From the NCBI RefSeq assembly GCF_907165205.1, contig NC_058192.1, positions 38,344,001-38,408,000 of the forward strand: a stretch of DNA of 64,000 nt. Reading direction: 5' to 3'. Of this stretch, positions 33,101-45,531 are shown in pieces. Each line of letters opens with the position of its first letter. The stretch's first letter is position 1. The position numbers were made by a program, and so were the translations under genes. The DNA is from Coccinella septempunctata (lineage: Eukaryota > Arthropoda > Insecta > Coleoptera > Coccinellidae). The notes beneath the pieces were generated by a model that searched no databases, was not told the DNA's origin, and saw only the letters and a program-made list of their open reading frames with translations.

Positions 33101-33310
33101 ATCCGATGTGTCCCAACATCCGCCAGACATATTAAAGTCTTCACAGCAGATCAGATTTACATTATCGTAGTTATCAACCATTGTTTCGAGTTCATTTAGG
33201 TTCGCAATGAGTGTCCATATAAATAATATTTTTGCAGTAGTATTCTTTATTTCTAGCAATCCCTTACAGCAGTGTTCTTCGTCTGATTTTTCATTATTGG
33301 AACATTTCAT
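30112..33310 (-). pseudogene. Jockey/CR1-type LINE, interrupted by a nested insertion
   Basis: Minus-strand pieces in element order: endonuclease end (33310-32885, with DLVFVSYDDTHVTKSP), linker (32797-32513), RT front half (32446-32030, NYRPISKASYIPKLLD, EQHGFIPKRSVTTNLL), a break, then the RT palm (31193-30879, ESGILQGSPISGLLF, LLFADDFKLF), thumb (30885-30487) and C-terminal tail (30484-30230). Stops and frame changes separate the pieces. About 770 bp of other repeats are inserted between RT blocks at about 31200-31970. The tail lies near 30112. Confidence 0.75.
31200..31665 (-). mobile_element. Nested 5'-truncated LINE 3' end
   Basis: The minus-strand reading gives a LINE C-terminal tail (HDHNTRQNLH, YGVNYYGPLFYNVLP) and then a 3' UTR toward 31200. 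It belongs to a different LINE from the host copy around it. From 31671 to about 31935 a non-coding segment starting TATACAGGGTGTCC follows; that start is common at the ends of small insect repeats. Confidence 0.6.
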
Positions 33311-33745
33311 GATGAGGTGTTTTACTGCATGTCCATTACCATTACTTTGTGGATAATACGGAATAGATGGGGCATGAGAAACACTTCACTTATCGAAAAA
33401 CTTTGAAACTTCATTTGAATCGAATGGAGGACCATTATAATTATAATATATTTCGTGCTAGGGAAAAATACATATTTCTTGCACATGTCAAAAGGAACAA
33501 TATACATAAAACAATACAATTTGTAGACAATGTAGGTACAATACAAAAAACATACACAAGAAATACAAAAAAACTGTAGTTAGGAAGAAACCAATCGAAA
33601 GTCGAACTGCAAGAATTCATCGACATCATAAAAAGCTCTCTACAAAAGAAAAGACTTCGACCTGGCCTCCGACCTGAGCCTCAAGGGAACACCTGTATCT
33701 ACAAAAACGTTCCTTAAACTATTAACAACTTGAAGTGTATCTGAT

Positions 33746-34600
33746 GTCCTATTTACATAATGAATCACAGTAGGCCATCCACTAAAACGATATACATATC
33801 CATACATTTTCGCCAAAATATCTTAAGCCTCAATCATTTGCCTTGTGACTTACAATATTTTTGCAAAAATGTGTCGCTATCTGATATAATGTTTACCTGC
33901 CTAACTAAATAAATCTTTAGAACTATCTTGAAATGGTCATTTTGCTACTACTCCAACATACATGAAAGTTTCTTTTTGTAATGATGGTCTCAAAATTGGA
34001 CATTTGTAACAAAAACAAAATTTTGTTTTTGATATGATATACGGCCAGAAAACAGTTTGATGTGCTCTACGTTTAGCTCGCTCTATCCCTTGATGAGAAG
34101 TGAAGTCGATCTAGAACGAATTTTCGAGCTTCTTTTGGAATTACAATTTGACAAATTTCGATTAATTTTCAGGAAAGCCATTCACAATATATTTTTTTTT
34201 AGTTTAGTTTTCGGTACTCCGTATCATTTTTTGTTACCTTTTCTATTTCTTCAAGCAACAGATCAGTGAAATGAGATTTTCTTGTATGGTCTGCAGTTCC
34301 ATTTACTAAAGATATTTGATGGATCATAAAATATTTCATGTCCTATTTACATAATGAATCACAGTATGCCATTCACTAAAACGATATACATATCCATACA
34401 TTTTCGCCAAAATATCTTAAGCCTCGATTGCCTTGTGATTTACGATATTTTTGCAAAAATGTGTCGATATCTGATATAATGTTTACATCATATTACATTA
34501 TATTATTATATTATATTACAGATCAGTGAAATGAGATTCTCTTGTATGGTCTGAAGTTCCATTTACTAAAGATATCTGATGGATCATAAAATATTTCATT
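33746..34600. repeat. Local duplications
   Basis: A block of about 150 bp (GTCCTATTTACATAATGAATC..GATATAATGTTTAC) occurs at 33746-33896 and 34340-34486. A second block (ACAGATCAGTGAAATGAG..ATATTTCAT) occurs at 34258-34339 and 34518-34600. The layout suggests a partial tandem duplication with a period of about 260 bp. No gene is present in 33320-35000. Confidence 0.65.
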
Positions 34601-35029
34601 TCGAATGAATTCTTATCCATATTATCAAGAAAGTGCACATGTCTCATGTTATTCTGCCTTAATTTAAAACCGCGAAAACGCGAAAATAGGACGGCAAGAG
34701 CTCCGGAAAATCAACCAATTTTTTGTGGAACAAATAACACCTGGGAGTAGATGAAAGGAGTCATCAATGTAATAGAACTGTCCACACACTGAGAAGACAT
34801 TAAGTTGTCGAATCTGAATTTATCTGGGTTTTCACCCAACACAAATATCCAACAGAACCAAGATAATTTTATTGGATTCCGGCCAGATGGACATCCACTC
34901 GAGATAAACCTAAAAATAGACTACATCACAAGTAAACTTTAAAACACCCCACCACAAGAAGAACAGTACCTTAGAGGATACAAGACACAAATAGCAGTGC
35001 GTTAAAAAACGCAAAAGATGCTACTCACC

Positions 35030-36212
35030 AAATGACATAACCCAAAATCGACCTAATTATCAAACTCCGACAGAAAATAGATTCTTATCTCTGGAATCCG
35101 ATAAAACAGATAATGAAAACTAAACAGAAAGAAACACAAGTACTCAAAGAACCTACTCTTCCGCCAAAACCACCGCCAATATTCATTTACGGTGTTAAGG
35201 ACTACAACGCAATGATCACGAACCTAAGCACCGTCACAGGGACCTATACCAAAGCATTGAGAGTAGAAACTGTCAAAATAAGTCCTCGTACAATTGAAGT
35301 TTATAGAAAACTTATCGAAAGAGGAAATATTATATTACATATCAAACAAAGGAAGATCGAGCCTACCGTGTAGTGATTCGAAACCTTCACCATTCTGTAC
35401 CCATAGATGAAATAAAAAATGAGTTAGCCAAATCAGGACACAATCTGCGCAACATGATAAATATTACCCACAGAGCAACAAAGAAACCACTGTCAATGTT
35501 CTTTGTTGACTTGAAACTCCAGCCAAACAACAATCTATGAACGAGAATTCATCTACCATACAACAATTACAGTAGAGCCTCCTAGGAAAAAGAAGGACAT
35601 AGTGCAATGCATGCGTTGCCAGGAATACGAACATTCCAAGGCATACTGCTTCAAACCATATAATTGTGTGTAAGTGTAATGAACAACATGACACTAGGGA
35701 ATGTCGAAAACCAAGAAATACCCCTGCAAAATGTGTGTTATGCGATGGTGATCTCCTAGCAAACTACAAAGGCTGTTCTGTCTACAAAGATCTCATACAG
35801 AAAAGAAACCCAAGAAGCAATCTTAATAGAACAATGATTAATCAATCCGAACCACCTTTCATCTCAAATGGTCCCCCTAAAATCAAGTACTAACGAAACG
35901 CAGAAATACCAGCAAACATATGCAGATGCATTACAAATCGAGCATTCCTACATAAATAGACAAGATAGACTAGGATTATGAGAACTTTAGATGTTTCTAG
36001 AAGAGTTCAAAAATACGAGTATGTTCTCCCAACTGATGAACCAAAACAGTATGATCTTGAATCTACTTACAACTGATATTAGCAAACTGAACTTAAAATG
36101 GCTACTAAAATTTTCAGGATTGCAACATGGAATGCCAACGGTCTAGCAAACCACAAACATGAGGTGATCACCTTCCTCGACATAAACAAAGTAGATGTAA
36201 CAATTGGTCTTG
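35030..36212 (+). pseudogene. Jockey LINE ORF1 (PRE_C2HC and zinc knuckles) and start of ORF2
   Basis: The plus-strand reading includes PIFIYGVKDYNAM, then in another frame AYRVVIRNLHHSVP and KPLSMFFVDL, the PRE/C2HC region typical of Jockey ORF1. CCHC knuckles follow (CMRCQEYEHSKAYC; CKCNEQHDTREC; CVLCDGDLLANYKGC). Then comes TSMFSQLMNQNSMILNLL and the beginning of ORF2 (RIATWNANGLANHKHEV at about 36117). Several stops and shifts are present. The element continues right of other insertions at about 40500-42410. Confidence 0.75.
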
Positions 36213-38830
36213 TATAGACAACTTGTTTATTGCCATTTCTAATCTTCATTCCTCCCTTCTTATAGGATGTGTTTACCGCCCCTATCCATGCCCTTCTGAT
36301 ACCGAATGTGCTTGCTCAGTTCTTAACAGCAGCCTCAACACAATATTAAAACATGATGATCACTGGAGACTTTAACTGTCCAGATATCGACTGGACATTG
36401 ATAGCGATGCCTCCCCAGAATTCACCCTCCCTTCCCTACGCTGATTTTGTTTTTAACTGTGGCTGCCAACAAATGGTGTCTCAACCGACAAGATTCAGAG
36501 CAGGACAAGTTCCATCTCTGCTTGATCTCCCCATAGTTTCGGATCCAAATATTATCTCCGAAAAATCATCACTCGGATGGCCGAATCTGGTTTCATAAAC
36601 CCTCCCGGCCAATAAGCGATAAATTTTGTATTTTAGATTTGAATATTGGAGGCATTTGGAAGGACAAATGTGATTATGTTTCAAAATTAGCAGAAGAGCA
36701 TGATGCGCAGGTGATTCTTCTCCAAGAAACCCATACGGTCACAGAGGAAAACCTCCGCGAAAGGGACTCCTGAAAGGTTATGCATTAATCGATTATTATT
36801 AGCTTAGTTCCGAAATAGAGTACCAGAGTCCTTTGGAAAAATCCGACCACATTGTATTGTCGACTGAAATACAGCTGCCCTCCTAACCGTGTGAGCATTA
36901 GAAGACAAAAACGTTGAGGTTGATCAATTATGATGGGGTTTCCACTCATCTCAATTCTCTTGACTGGTCCAGTATCTTAGATGGTGCAGATATTGATTCA
37001 GGGTGGAGGATATTCCTGGTCAAAACTCGTGAGACTGTTCTGGCAAATGAGCAAGAGAGGACGGTTCGACGGAATGCACTGAAATAGTGGATAGATGAGC
37101 ACATCATTCATCTCGTGAGGCAGAAGAAATCCCTGTGGAGAAAGTTCATTCGACACAATCTAGCTGAAAATTTTGGGAAACATCGTTTTTTTTTGTCTGC
37201 CAAATTATTCAGCAACAGAAGGCTTCTTATGAAAGAAAATTGGTGACTTCAAAGAAATTGTACAAATGTGTGAGTTCCTCAATCAGTTCCAAAGTCAGTA
37301 TCCCTGCTGTAAGAAATCAGTCAGGTGTTATATGCAACAGTCAGAGTGAATCGGCGGATGTTTTCTCTGGGATATTCGCCTCTGACTTTACTATGGAACC
37401 TGTTGGTGTTATTCCCAAACCTAGTGTGGCCCATACCGAGGCAGACATACCAGACCTCACGATTGACCAACAAATCTTTGAGAAGACACTGCGAGATTTG
37501 AAATTGGACACAACTCCGGGTAACGATGGACTCACAACGCGTTTACTTAAAGAATGTGCTGAAGATCTCTCCGTCCCCCTGCACATTTTGTTCACAAAGT
37601 CCATTTCCAACATTCCATCTGAATAGCTCACTGCACCGATAATACCTATATTCAAAAAGGGGATAAACTTGATCCATCCAACTATCGTCCCATCTTTTTC
37701 AAAAGTCTTGGAGAGATTAGTGAGCGATCACCTGACGCGTTTTTGTCCAAACAAGAAGCTGATCCCGACGTCTCAGCACGGATTTGTCCCTCAACGTTCT
37801 ACAACAACAAATATTCTCTCCTGCGTTGCTGAGTGGACCAAGGCTGTAGATTCCGGTTCTCCAGTTGATGTAATGTATCTGGATTTTTCAAGGGCATTCG
37901 ACCGGGTTCCGCATAGACGACTTCTCGCTATGTTGGATCACCTAGGAGTGAGAGGAAAACTTTTAAGCTGGCTGAGATCCTTCCTGTGCATTTGCAGGTT
38001 TCGTGTGCGGGTGGACGCTGCTCACTCCTCGGTTGAGGAACGAGTCACTTCGGGTGTCCCCCAAGAATCAGTATTGGGACCAATACTATTCATTTTGTTA
38101 ATCTCCGACTTTCCTCCGTTAGTTCAGTCAGCCCTGTCCTCGTTCGCTGACGACACAAAACTGTTCATCCTCCCCCGTCTATAGAGAGATATTCTCCAGC
38201 GGGACCTCGATGTCCTCTCCAGGTGGTGTCATGACTGGCTGTTTCGCTGAACGTCGGCAAATGTTGCGTGCTTCATATTGGTAAAAACAACCCGAAGTTA
38301 CCATACTCGATTGACGGTTGTATGCTGGAATCAGTGACCCGACACGTCGACTTGGGCGACACTGTCGACTCGGATCTATGCTGGTCGTACCATGTGGCAG
38401 CGGTTACGGGGATAGCAAATGATTTACCTGCCGAGAAAAACTTTTAGAAGGAGCAGTGTTTCAACGAGGGACTGTACAAAACCTACATACATACCATTAT
38501 GGAGTATGAGGGACAGGTGTGCTGGCCATCAACTAGGTCCATCCAGTGTTGGACCACCCGCCCAACCATACACGTACCCTCGCCCATCGTATGAAGATCG
38601 CCTTCACATTTTTGGTCTCCCTAGTTTTGCCGAACGTCGAGGCAGGGGTGATCTAATTTTCACGTACCGCGCCATAAATGGTCATTTAGGGGAAGAGGTG
38701 AAGGGGAAGAATACGAATTTAAATTCGTATTATTATGACTTTAGCCTTGCGGCTTTCACACTCCTCTCCAGAGGAAAATTCACTTATCCCAGATATCTCA
38801 GATATCAAAAGGATTAAGCTCTGTTGGAGC
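36213..38830 (+). pseudogene. CR1/Jockey-type LINE ORF2 fragments, composite
   Basis: The plus strand first shows an endonuclease end (CVYRPYPCPSDTE, GDFNCPDIDW, PTRFRAGQVPSLLDL), then a short start of another endonuclease (36640-36775, VILLQETHTVTEENL). A long RT region follows in pieces (37240-38184): DTTPGNDGLTTRLLKE, SQHGFVPQRSTTTNIL, YLDFSRAFDRVPH and SSFADDTKLF. The C-terminal tail is near 38598 (YEDRLHIFGLPSFAERRGRGD). Stops interrupt it throughout. It interrupts the Jockey copy begun at 35030. A GC-rich patch at 38830-38960 is probably its 3' UTR. Confidence 0.7.
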
Positions 38831-38963
38831 CCTTTCGAGGTTTTCGGGCTCGTGGTGGTGGTCGGGTCCGGGTCGCTCATCGGCTCCCTGCCGCCGGTTG
38901 GTTTCCTGCTCCACCCGCATTTCCTGTCGGAGCAGACGGTGTTCCTCTGAATTTCCCATCTAC

Positions 38964-39690
38964 TTACGTACAGTTCTCGCCGTTCCCAGCAGTACCGCCT
39001 TCTGCATGACTATAGATATTTTCGTCCAGCTGAAGTTTCCTCAAGTTCTCTAGTAGTTTCTTCGGTATCAGGCCTGTAGATGATATGACAATAGGGATGG
39101 TCTTGATATCTTTCAGCTTCCACTGTCTCCTTGTTTGTTCCTCGAGATCTCTGTACTTTGAAATTTTTTCAGTGTGCCTATCTAGAAGATTGTTATTATT
39201 GGGAATCGCCACATCGATGAAAAGAGCTCTGTCCTCATCCTTATTGAGCAATATGAGGTCTGGTCTATTGTGGGTTATTTTCCGGTCTGTGAGAACCGTG
39301 CGATCCCAGTAGAGCTTGTGATGTTCATTTTCCAATACAGCATCCGAATGGTAATTGTAATAAGGAACCTTTTTCGAAGTTAGAAGTTGGTGTTTTAGTG
39401 CCAATTCTTGGTGAAGAATCTTGGCAACAGCATCATGTCTATGAGGTGATACCAAATGAATAGCTCAGCGCCTAGGTGTTAATCGCTTTTACCCGATTCC
39501 TTGCTGTTAAGACCAGTTCTCATTATCCATCTCAATCTTCGGGTGAACTCTTCCGTTAATTCTTTCTTCATCTGGGTCTGATTGATTTTTCTTGCCTGTT
39601 TTATGCCTAGATACTTGTATGTGTCTCCTTCCTTTAATGCTTCAATTTCTGCACCTTCCTTGAGTTTGAACGTACCATCTTCTATTTTAT
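38964..39690 (-). pseudogene. Second R4/Dong-type LINE fragment with restriction-like endonuclease
   Basis: The minus-strand frame 39455-38964 contains HNRPDLILLNKDEDRALFID, the RPD..D endonuclease core, and IPIVISSTGLIPKKL, matching the end of the element at 9118-12018 but clearly diverged. Upstream (39690-39470) a piece of RT end reads DTYKYLGIKQARKINQ. The CCHC region between them is deleted. Confidence 0.7.
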
Positions 39691-40464
39691 TTATTTATTA
39701 TTATTATTATTATTCATTCGTAGCACTGAATGTCCATTCCATGTATATATGATACCCATAAGGTTCAGCTTATTCAACAATAAATTTTGGTTAACCCTGT
39801 CAAATGCTTTCCGAAAATCAGTATTAATACAATCAACACTGCCGCCACCCTCCATAGCAGACGTAACACTATCAACAAACATCAACACAAAACCGTGCAG
39901 AATTACAATTATCAATGAACAGCACGTTCATCTGGGAAAGTTCCATAAAATCACAACACTCGGAGAAGCACTCGCCCACATTTCCAGGTTCAAAGAGCAC
40001 AAATCTTTCATCAGCCCACCTACCTTCCGGGAGATTGTGATCTCCGCACAACAGGAATCGGGATGTTCATAGTAAAGTTCCTCCACAGCGCGCGCATGAG
40101 ACTCGTATATCGTGTCAGGCGAGTTTGGTGGTATATAAGTTCCACCCAATATATACGATTTACCACATCAATTGATAGATACAAACAAGTGTTCCACTGT
40201 ATATGTGTTATTCACAACAAGGCGAGGATTCAGGGAATCCCTTACCAACATGAGGACACCACCTCCTCTAGACATAAAGCTAGTAGATAAGCTTCTATCT
40301 TTCCGAAAAACTGGGTATCCAGGAAGAGCAACCTCATCATCAAAAAAGGATTCGCTTAGAGATGATTCGACGATAACAATAACATCATAATCCGAGGATA
40401 TGGCAAGCTTGAAGTCAGTTAGTCGAGTACGAAAGCCTCCAACATTCTGAAAATAGATCTTCAA
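39691..40464 (-). pseudogene. LINE endonuclease and RT fragments
   Basis: The minus-strand frame 40464-40168 starts MKIYFQNVGGFRTRLTDF and continues IVIVESSLSES and SRGGGVLMLVRDS, typical of the start of an APE endonuclease. 40149-39928 adds GGTYIPPNSPD. 39915-39691 jumps to RT (DCINTDFRKAFDRVNQNLLL), so the endonuclease end and RT front are lost. A short ATT/AAT repeat near 39690-39715 marks the border. Confidence 0.65.
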
Positions 40465-41029
40465 ATCGGGTGTCCCAAGTTTTTTCGTTTCCCCGCCAGA
40501 ACTATCTTAGGGAAACCGTTAATATATCCAATTGTGACGTTTTCACCATTAGCCTAACGCTTATCGATGTCCAATCGGAGATCATTCAGATACTTGCGCT
40601 GGGATTCAATATAATCACCATCAATCCGCACATTCTTAAACTTCACAGACTTACTAAGAGCAGGCTTCTTCCTAAGAACGACCCTGCAGACCGAAGTACC
40701 CGTCATGATGACCTTAAGTGGACGTTATGCTTCACCATCCTGAATAAAAGTGCTCACCCCAAACTTATCTCAGCCGAACTAAGTGGGACAAATTTACAGC
40801 TTACATAGAAGACAATCTGAATCCCAAAATGAGCATAAAGTAATCTGCAGAAATAAACGAAGCTGCTCATCATTTCACCACCATTATACAACAAGCCGCA
40901 TGGTATGCAATTCGCCAGGAGGAACAATCTAATAAATATTTGAGTGCCCCACTACATATTCGGGAACTCATAACAGAGAAAAGAAGAGCTAGAGGAAAAT
41001 GGCAGTGATCACGTAATCGATGTGACTAA

Positions 41030-41221
41030 AGCCCGTTTGTAACAGCCGAGAATTCTCTGGGGAATTCTCTACCAAATTTTGGTAAGAAAACGGCAGAGAT
41101 TATTTTGTATGCAAGCGAACAGAGAATTCTACGGAAAGTGCGTATGTAACGGTATAGAATTCACGGCGCATGAAATCTCGAGTAAATTTTCTAGAGAATT
41201 CTCGGCTGTTGCAAACGGGCT
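41030..41221. mobile_element. MITE family with AGCCCGTTTG ends, copy 2
   Basis: 192 bp, collinear with 28946-29123, with the same inverted ends. Inserted in the Jockey ORF2 remnant, whose coding sequence resumes on the right side. CTA lies before the left A-run and TTA overlaps the right end, so the duplication could be TA or TTA/TAA. Confidence 0.75.
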
Positions 41222-41319
41222 TTACATGAGTACAGAATATTAACACGAAAACTATCTAGAACACTCAAAGAAGTTCAAAACTCGATGCTCGATACCTACA
41301 TACAGAGCTCCTTGTAGAA

Positions 41320-41637
41320 CAAATTTCACTCAGAAGATTATTTTTCATTTTGGCCCTAAATTCCACAATCTCCTGCCTAGAAACATTTTAAATGGAAAAA
41401 TTTTGTTATCTTTCAAAGCGCAGTCGAAGAGGTACATTTCATTATACCGATGTGGAAGAGTCAAATGGAAACATAGGAGTTTCAGTGTTAAATTCGAATA
41501 TCTCTAGTCTAGTGGAACAGTGGAAGAATCGAACTCTCAGAGAGATGCCATATCGAATAAACTTCTGGTCTAGTTCATATGCCATTATTGGAGGGTATGC
41601 GGAGCCAAAGCGCAACGATCTAGAGTTCACGTCTTAG
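41320..41637 (+). repeat. LINE C-terminal scrap plus dispersed repeat copy 2
   Basis: 41345-41430 reads FHFGPKFHNLLPRNIL, a LINE C-terminal tail. From 41438 it becomes the repeat also seen at 5545-5750, open as TDVEESNGNIGVSVLNSN and LREMPYRINFWSSSY. The repeat's protein family is not recognised. Confidence 0.55.
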
Positions 41638-42686
41638 AAAGTATCATACCTAACTACCAATTCGGCTTCAGGGAGAACGTGTCCACCATTCACCAAGCCC
41701 ACAGAGTCCTGAATACTATTGCTAAAAACCTTGAAGAGAAATAATACTGCACGGCAGTATGCAGTGTGGCATGCAGGATTGAAACTCAAGATGCAGAACC
41801 ACTTGAACCAACTGAACACATGGTAAAAAAATGGAGAATCAGAATAAACCACTCTTAATCAGCCCAATTGACAAACTGCCACAGCAATTGTCCCCCAGTC
41901 ACAAAAGATGGAGTTACCATACCGGTTAAAACCGATGTGAAATACCTTGGCCTACATCTGGATCGTCGATTAACTTGGAAAAAACATATACAGTCTAAGA
42001 GAAAGCAACTGGATATAAAATTCAGAGAAACGTATTGGCTAATGGGAAGGAAGGAGCTATCTAACAAAACAGCATATTCTATACAAAATAATGTTAGAAC
42101 CAATCTGGACCTATGGCCTGCAACTTTGGGGATGTGCAAAATCATCTAACATACACATAATACAAAGATTCCAATCGAAAACTTTAAGTTCAATAGTATA
42201 TGCTCCATGGTATGTGAGCAATAAAACTCTACGCGAGGACCTTAAGATAACATACATCAAGAAAGGAATCTCACTACGAAAACCGAATAATAGGCCATGA
42301 AAATGACAAAATAGAAAACCTTTACTGTGATGGACCAACCCACCGAAGATTAAAAAAACTCTGGCTCGAAGATCTTCTACAACATCACTAATTGCTGACT
42401 GAGATTATAAGTGTCTATGCCAACGGGCATATCACTTTCAATATTAATGGAAACAACAATTCCGGAAAATTGTCGTTCCAATAACGTAGGTTAGTCATGA
42501 ACTAATATAGGAGATCCCAGAGAAGTCGAAATATTCAAGTGCAACTGTAGACCGGTTTCGGGATCATTTTCTCTCGTCAGTAGAGTATAGCACGGAATCT
42601 TCCGAACGGAGGATGGTAGTCTTAAGCGATCTCGGAGCGCTGTTTTGAGATATTCTCATCACATACGCCACCTGTCACGCAAAGAC

Positions 42687-42942
42687 ACACTTTCCCTGCA
42701 GACTCCCATAACAGTTCATGGCTCCCAAGTTCAACTACTTCTCGCAGTAATCGAATGTGAAAACATTCATCAAGGACTGCAGGTGAGTTGAGCGTGTTCG
42801 TCCACTATGACCATATTCTGGTCCGGAAAATACAATACAAAATGAAAAAGAGTCCTTGATGAATGTTTTCACATTTGATGACTGCGGGAAGTAGTTGATC
42901 TTGGGAGCTATGAACTGTTATAGGAGTCTGCAGAGAAAGTGT
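42687..42942. repeat. Long hairpin, 92-bp arms
   Basis: The arms 42687-42778 and 42851-42942 are inverted copies, each 92 bp with only a few mismatches, separated by 72 bp. Transcribed RNA would form a long stem. No terminal duplication was identified. Confidence 0.8.
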
Positions 42943-44540
42943 GCAAAATCGAATTTGGTAATAGCTCATAAGTTAGGATGTGTTGCGGAATTCAGGTTGG
43001 TGAACTATTATATGTGAAACTATGCACTGAGACACTGACGCGACGATAATTTGAATGTAGTACTGCTGTGTATGTCCATAATTTATTCGTACAAATTGGA
43101 AGCATTATTGTATCAATTCTGAATGCCGATTAATATTCGCTGAATTTGATTAATATTTTCAATTTTTAATATTTCTTTTTTCCAAATGCTTTTCTAGGTA
43201 ATATTTATATATTTCAGTTTTGTGATTAAAACTACAGAAATTATTGAAGCTCTTTTGTGACCAGATATCAAGCTGCGTCCGAGATCTACTGGGATGTCAA
43301 TCATTCTTGAATGGACTATATATTAAATACTAGATGAAATAGTACTTGAATAAAACTATGTTATTCTTGTACTTCAACAGAGTTATTCTCATTGTAAATA
43401 ATTGACAGTAATCGGACATACTCCATTACTACGTAACGGGATTCATTCATTTATAACTTCCCCCCCCCCACAACATAAATATTTATGAAATGACAAAATA
43501 TCTACAGAAACACATATGGCGAAAACAATAAAAGTAACTATGATGGAAACCAACTGCATATACATACATAAAAGTTACAAACATAAATAAACTGCCTAAT
43601 AATTTGACAGTTGTTGAAGCAAATGTGCGCCATTAGATTATTTCAACTCGAACGTTACTTACAACTTGCTACCTTATGTCAGTCGAATTGTTTATTTGTT
43701 TTATATATGAGAAATAAACATTCGGTAAAAGAACTTATTTTTTGATTCATACAGGACTCCTTATCAGTATTGAACACATGCATGGGTGACTTTTTGTAAT
43801 ATTTATATGATTTGTTAGAAAATCAGATGTTGCAGGTTTCATTGAAAATATATCAGTATCTCAGAGGTAAGTTGTGTTAAGTCCAAATCTAAATTTTTCG
43901 GTAGAGGTATTATTGAGTATTCATGAATTGTCAGACCAAACCGTGAATTGGCGGAGAATTGGGGTTTTATAGCGAATTCCATGGGTAGAATTGGTGCAGC
44001 ATATTTGGATCTCACTACAATCATTCCAAAAGATCTAAACCTAATATCACCAATACAATTTGATATTATCGCAGATTCCATCAGTTGAACTGGTACCTAC
44101 GCATTGAGTGCATATTATAAATTCCGTGCAACAATTTTAAAACATCATGATCTAGTGCAATACTAGTATACCAATGGAATTCGTTATCATCGTTCATTTA
44201 TTGAACTTTTAAATTTTTGTTTGCATTTATTATTTTTCATGAGATAGACAAATACACAAGTACATTTCTGAAAATGTGACTTAAAACACCTTACCTCCAA
44301 GTAGACCGTGCAACAGTGGGGTCACTTGAAAAATCAAATGACTGAAAGAAAACGCGCTGTGGCCCGACATACATCTTCGATACTTGAATTGTCCCTTTTT
44401 CATAAGATTCGATCGACAGAATATTCAGGATGTTTTACTCGAAAATGAACTAATGGTGCGCATTCGCTTTAACGACCACTGTCAATTTTTGAATTTTTCG
44501 CCGCATTTCCGAATACTTGATAAGCATTCTAGAGAAAGAA
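42943..44540. other. Intronic stretch without a recognised gene
   Basis: AT-rich, with a C-run near 43461-43470. The frame at 43839-44081 (minus) has no recognised homology. Nothing else is supported. Confidence 0.4.
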
Positions 44541-44544
44541 AATA

Positions 44545-44801
44545 GAGTGTGGTCCAACGAAAACTTAACACCTCGATTTTCCGGCTTTAAAATGGAAAAG
44601 TGGAAAGTCGCTCGGACCCTTTTCCGCTTTTTGCATCCAAGTAACTGCAACCCTCTTACGGGGGTGAGCACAACCCCTTAAAAAAGGATGAGGGGGATAC
44701 CTCATGTTGAAGATCTTATTGAGTACTATCTGATCCTGAAATTTCGCTTTAAAATTTCTATCGAAAAATCGATCTGTTGAGTTTTCGTTGGACCACCCTG
44801 T
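44545..44801. mobile_element. Short foldback element with GTGGTCCAACGAAAAC ends
   Basis: GTGGTCCAACGAAAACTTAAC near 44549 is matched in inverse near 44775-44796, and the right end runs into CACCCTGTATATTA. The enclosed 200 bp is non-coding. Confidence 0.55.
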
Positions 44802-44947
44802 ATATTATGAGTTCTATGGTCACTGGCCACGAATTCGCAGCCCCAACTCTAATGACAAAGCGTAGTAGGAACTAATTCCTCTGCTAGAGAGCGGTGCACA
44901 TGAACCTTCGATAATCTATCACCCGTAATAATAGTTATTTTCCTATC

Positions 44948-45051
44948 AAGTGCGGAAAGTGATACTTGCCCGCACGAAACTGCCGTTGCCCGAACGATGC
45001 GAAGCAGAGTTCGGGTAAGCAGTTGAGTGCGGGCAAGACACTTTCCGCAAG
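44948..45051. mobile_element. Short GC-rich MITE
   Basis: Inverted repeats of about 25 bp (TGCGGAAAGTG..CTTGCCCGCAC) lie at both ends of about 104 bp. A second inverted GC-rich block (GCGTGCGGGAAAAACCCCTGCTA with its inverse) is at 45245-45325. Both lie within 600 bp upstream of helicase exon 7. Confidence 0.6.
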
Positions 45052-45531
45052 AGTTAGGAACAATATTTTTTCTACAAGCGCTTGAAATATATAAATGTAT
45101 CCATTTCACGAAACAGATCATATCTCATTTGATTAATTCATATATAATGACAGACGTAATTCTACATGTCATTACTATGGGTTTCTCATCGTTGACGTTC
45201 TGTGCATAGAAACATGATAGAATTTAATTTACTCTATAATATTTGCGTGCGGGAAAAACCCCTGCTAATCCATTCCCGCACGCAAATGCATGCGGGAAAG
45301 AAATAGCAGGCGTTTTTCCCGCACCCTTTGGGAAAGTGACTCTTTGCAACTTGGAATGCGTGCGGAAAAAAGGTTGAACGCGCACGCTTGTAGAAAAAAT
45401 TATTTTCGCACTGCTATTGCATTTCTTCTGTTCCCTTGTTTCTCATGACAATCCCTATTGTTCGGAATGATATTTTCATAACCTTTATGTAGAATTAATT
45501 GTTTCTATTAAAGTTAACACAACATTTTTAG

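Larger units (their letters stand above)
40500..42410 (+). pseudogene. Jockey LINE ORF2, continuation with insertions
   Basis: Resumes the plus-strand Jockey copy: GFNIITINPHILKLHRLTK and EINEAAHHFTTIIQQAAWY up to 41025. An AGCCCG-type MITE is inserted (41030-41221), after which the frame resumes with LTRKLSRTLKEVQNSML to about 41318. A foreign segment (41320-41640) follows. Then come IIPNYQFGFRENVSTIHQAH, KYLGLHLDRRLTWKKHI and FQSKTLSSIVYAPWYV. The RT centre is lost. It cannot be active. Confidence 0.7.

Noticed and set aside
30200..33300. Plus-strand frames opposite the minus-strand LINE
   Set aside because: Shadow frames of LINE coding sequence.
33746..34600. CRISPR-like repeat array
   Set aside because: Units are long, few and irregular, and the genome is eukaryotic.
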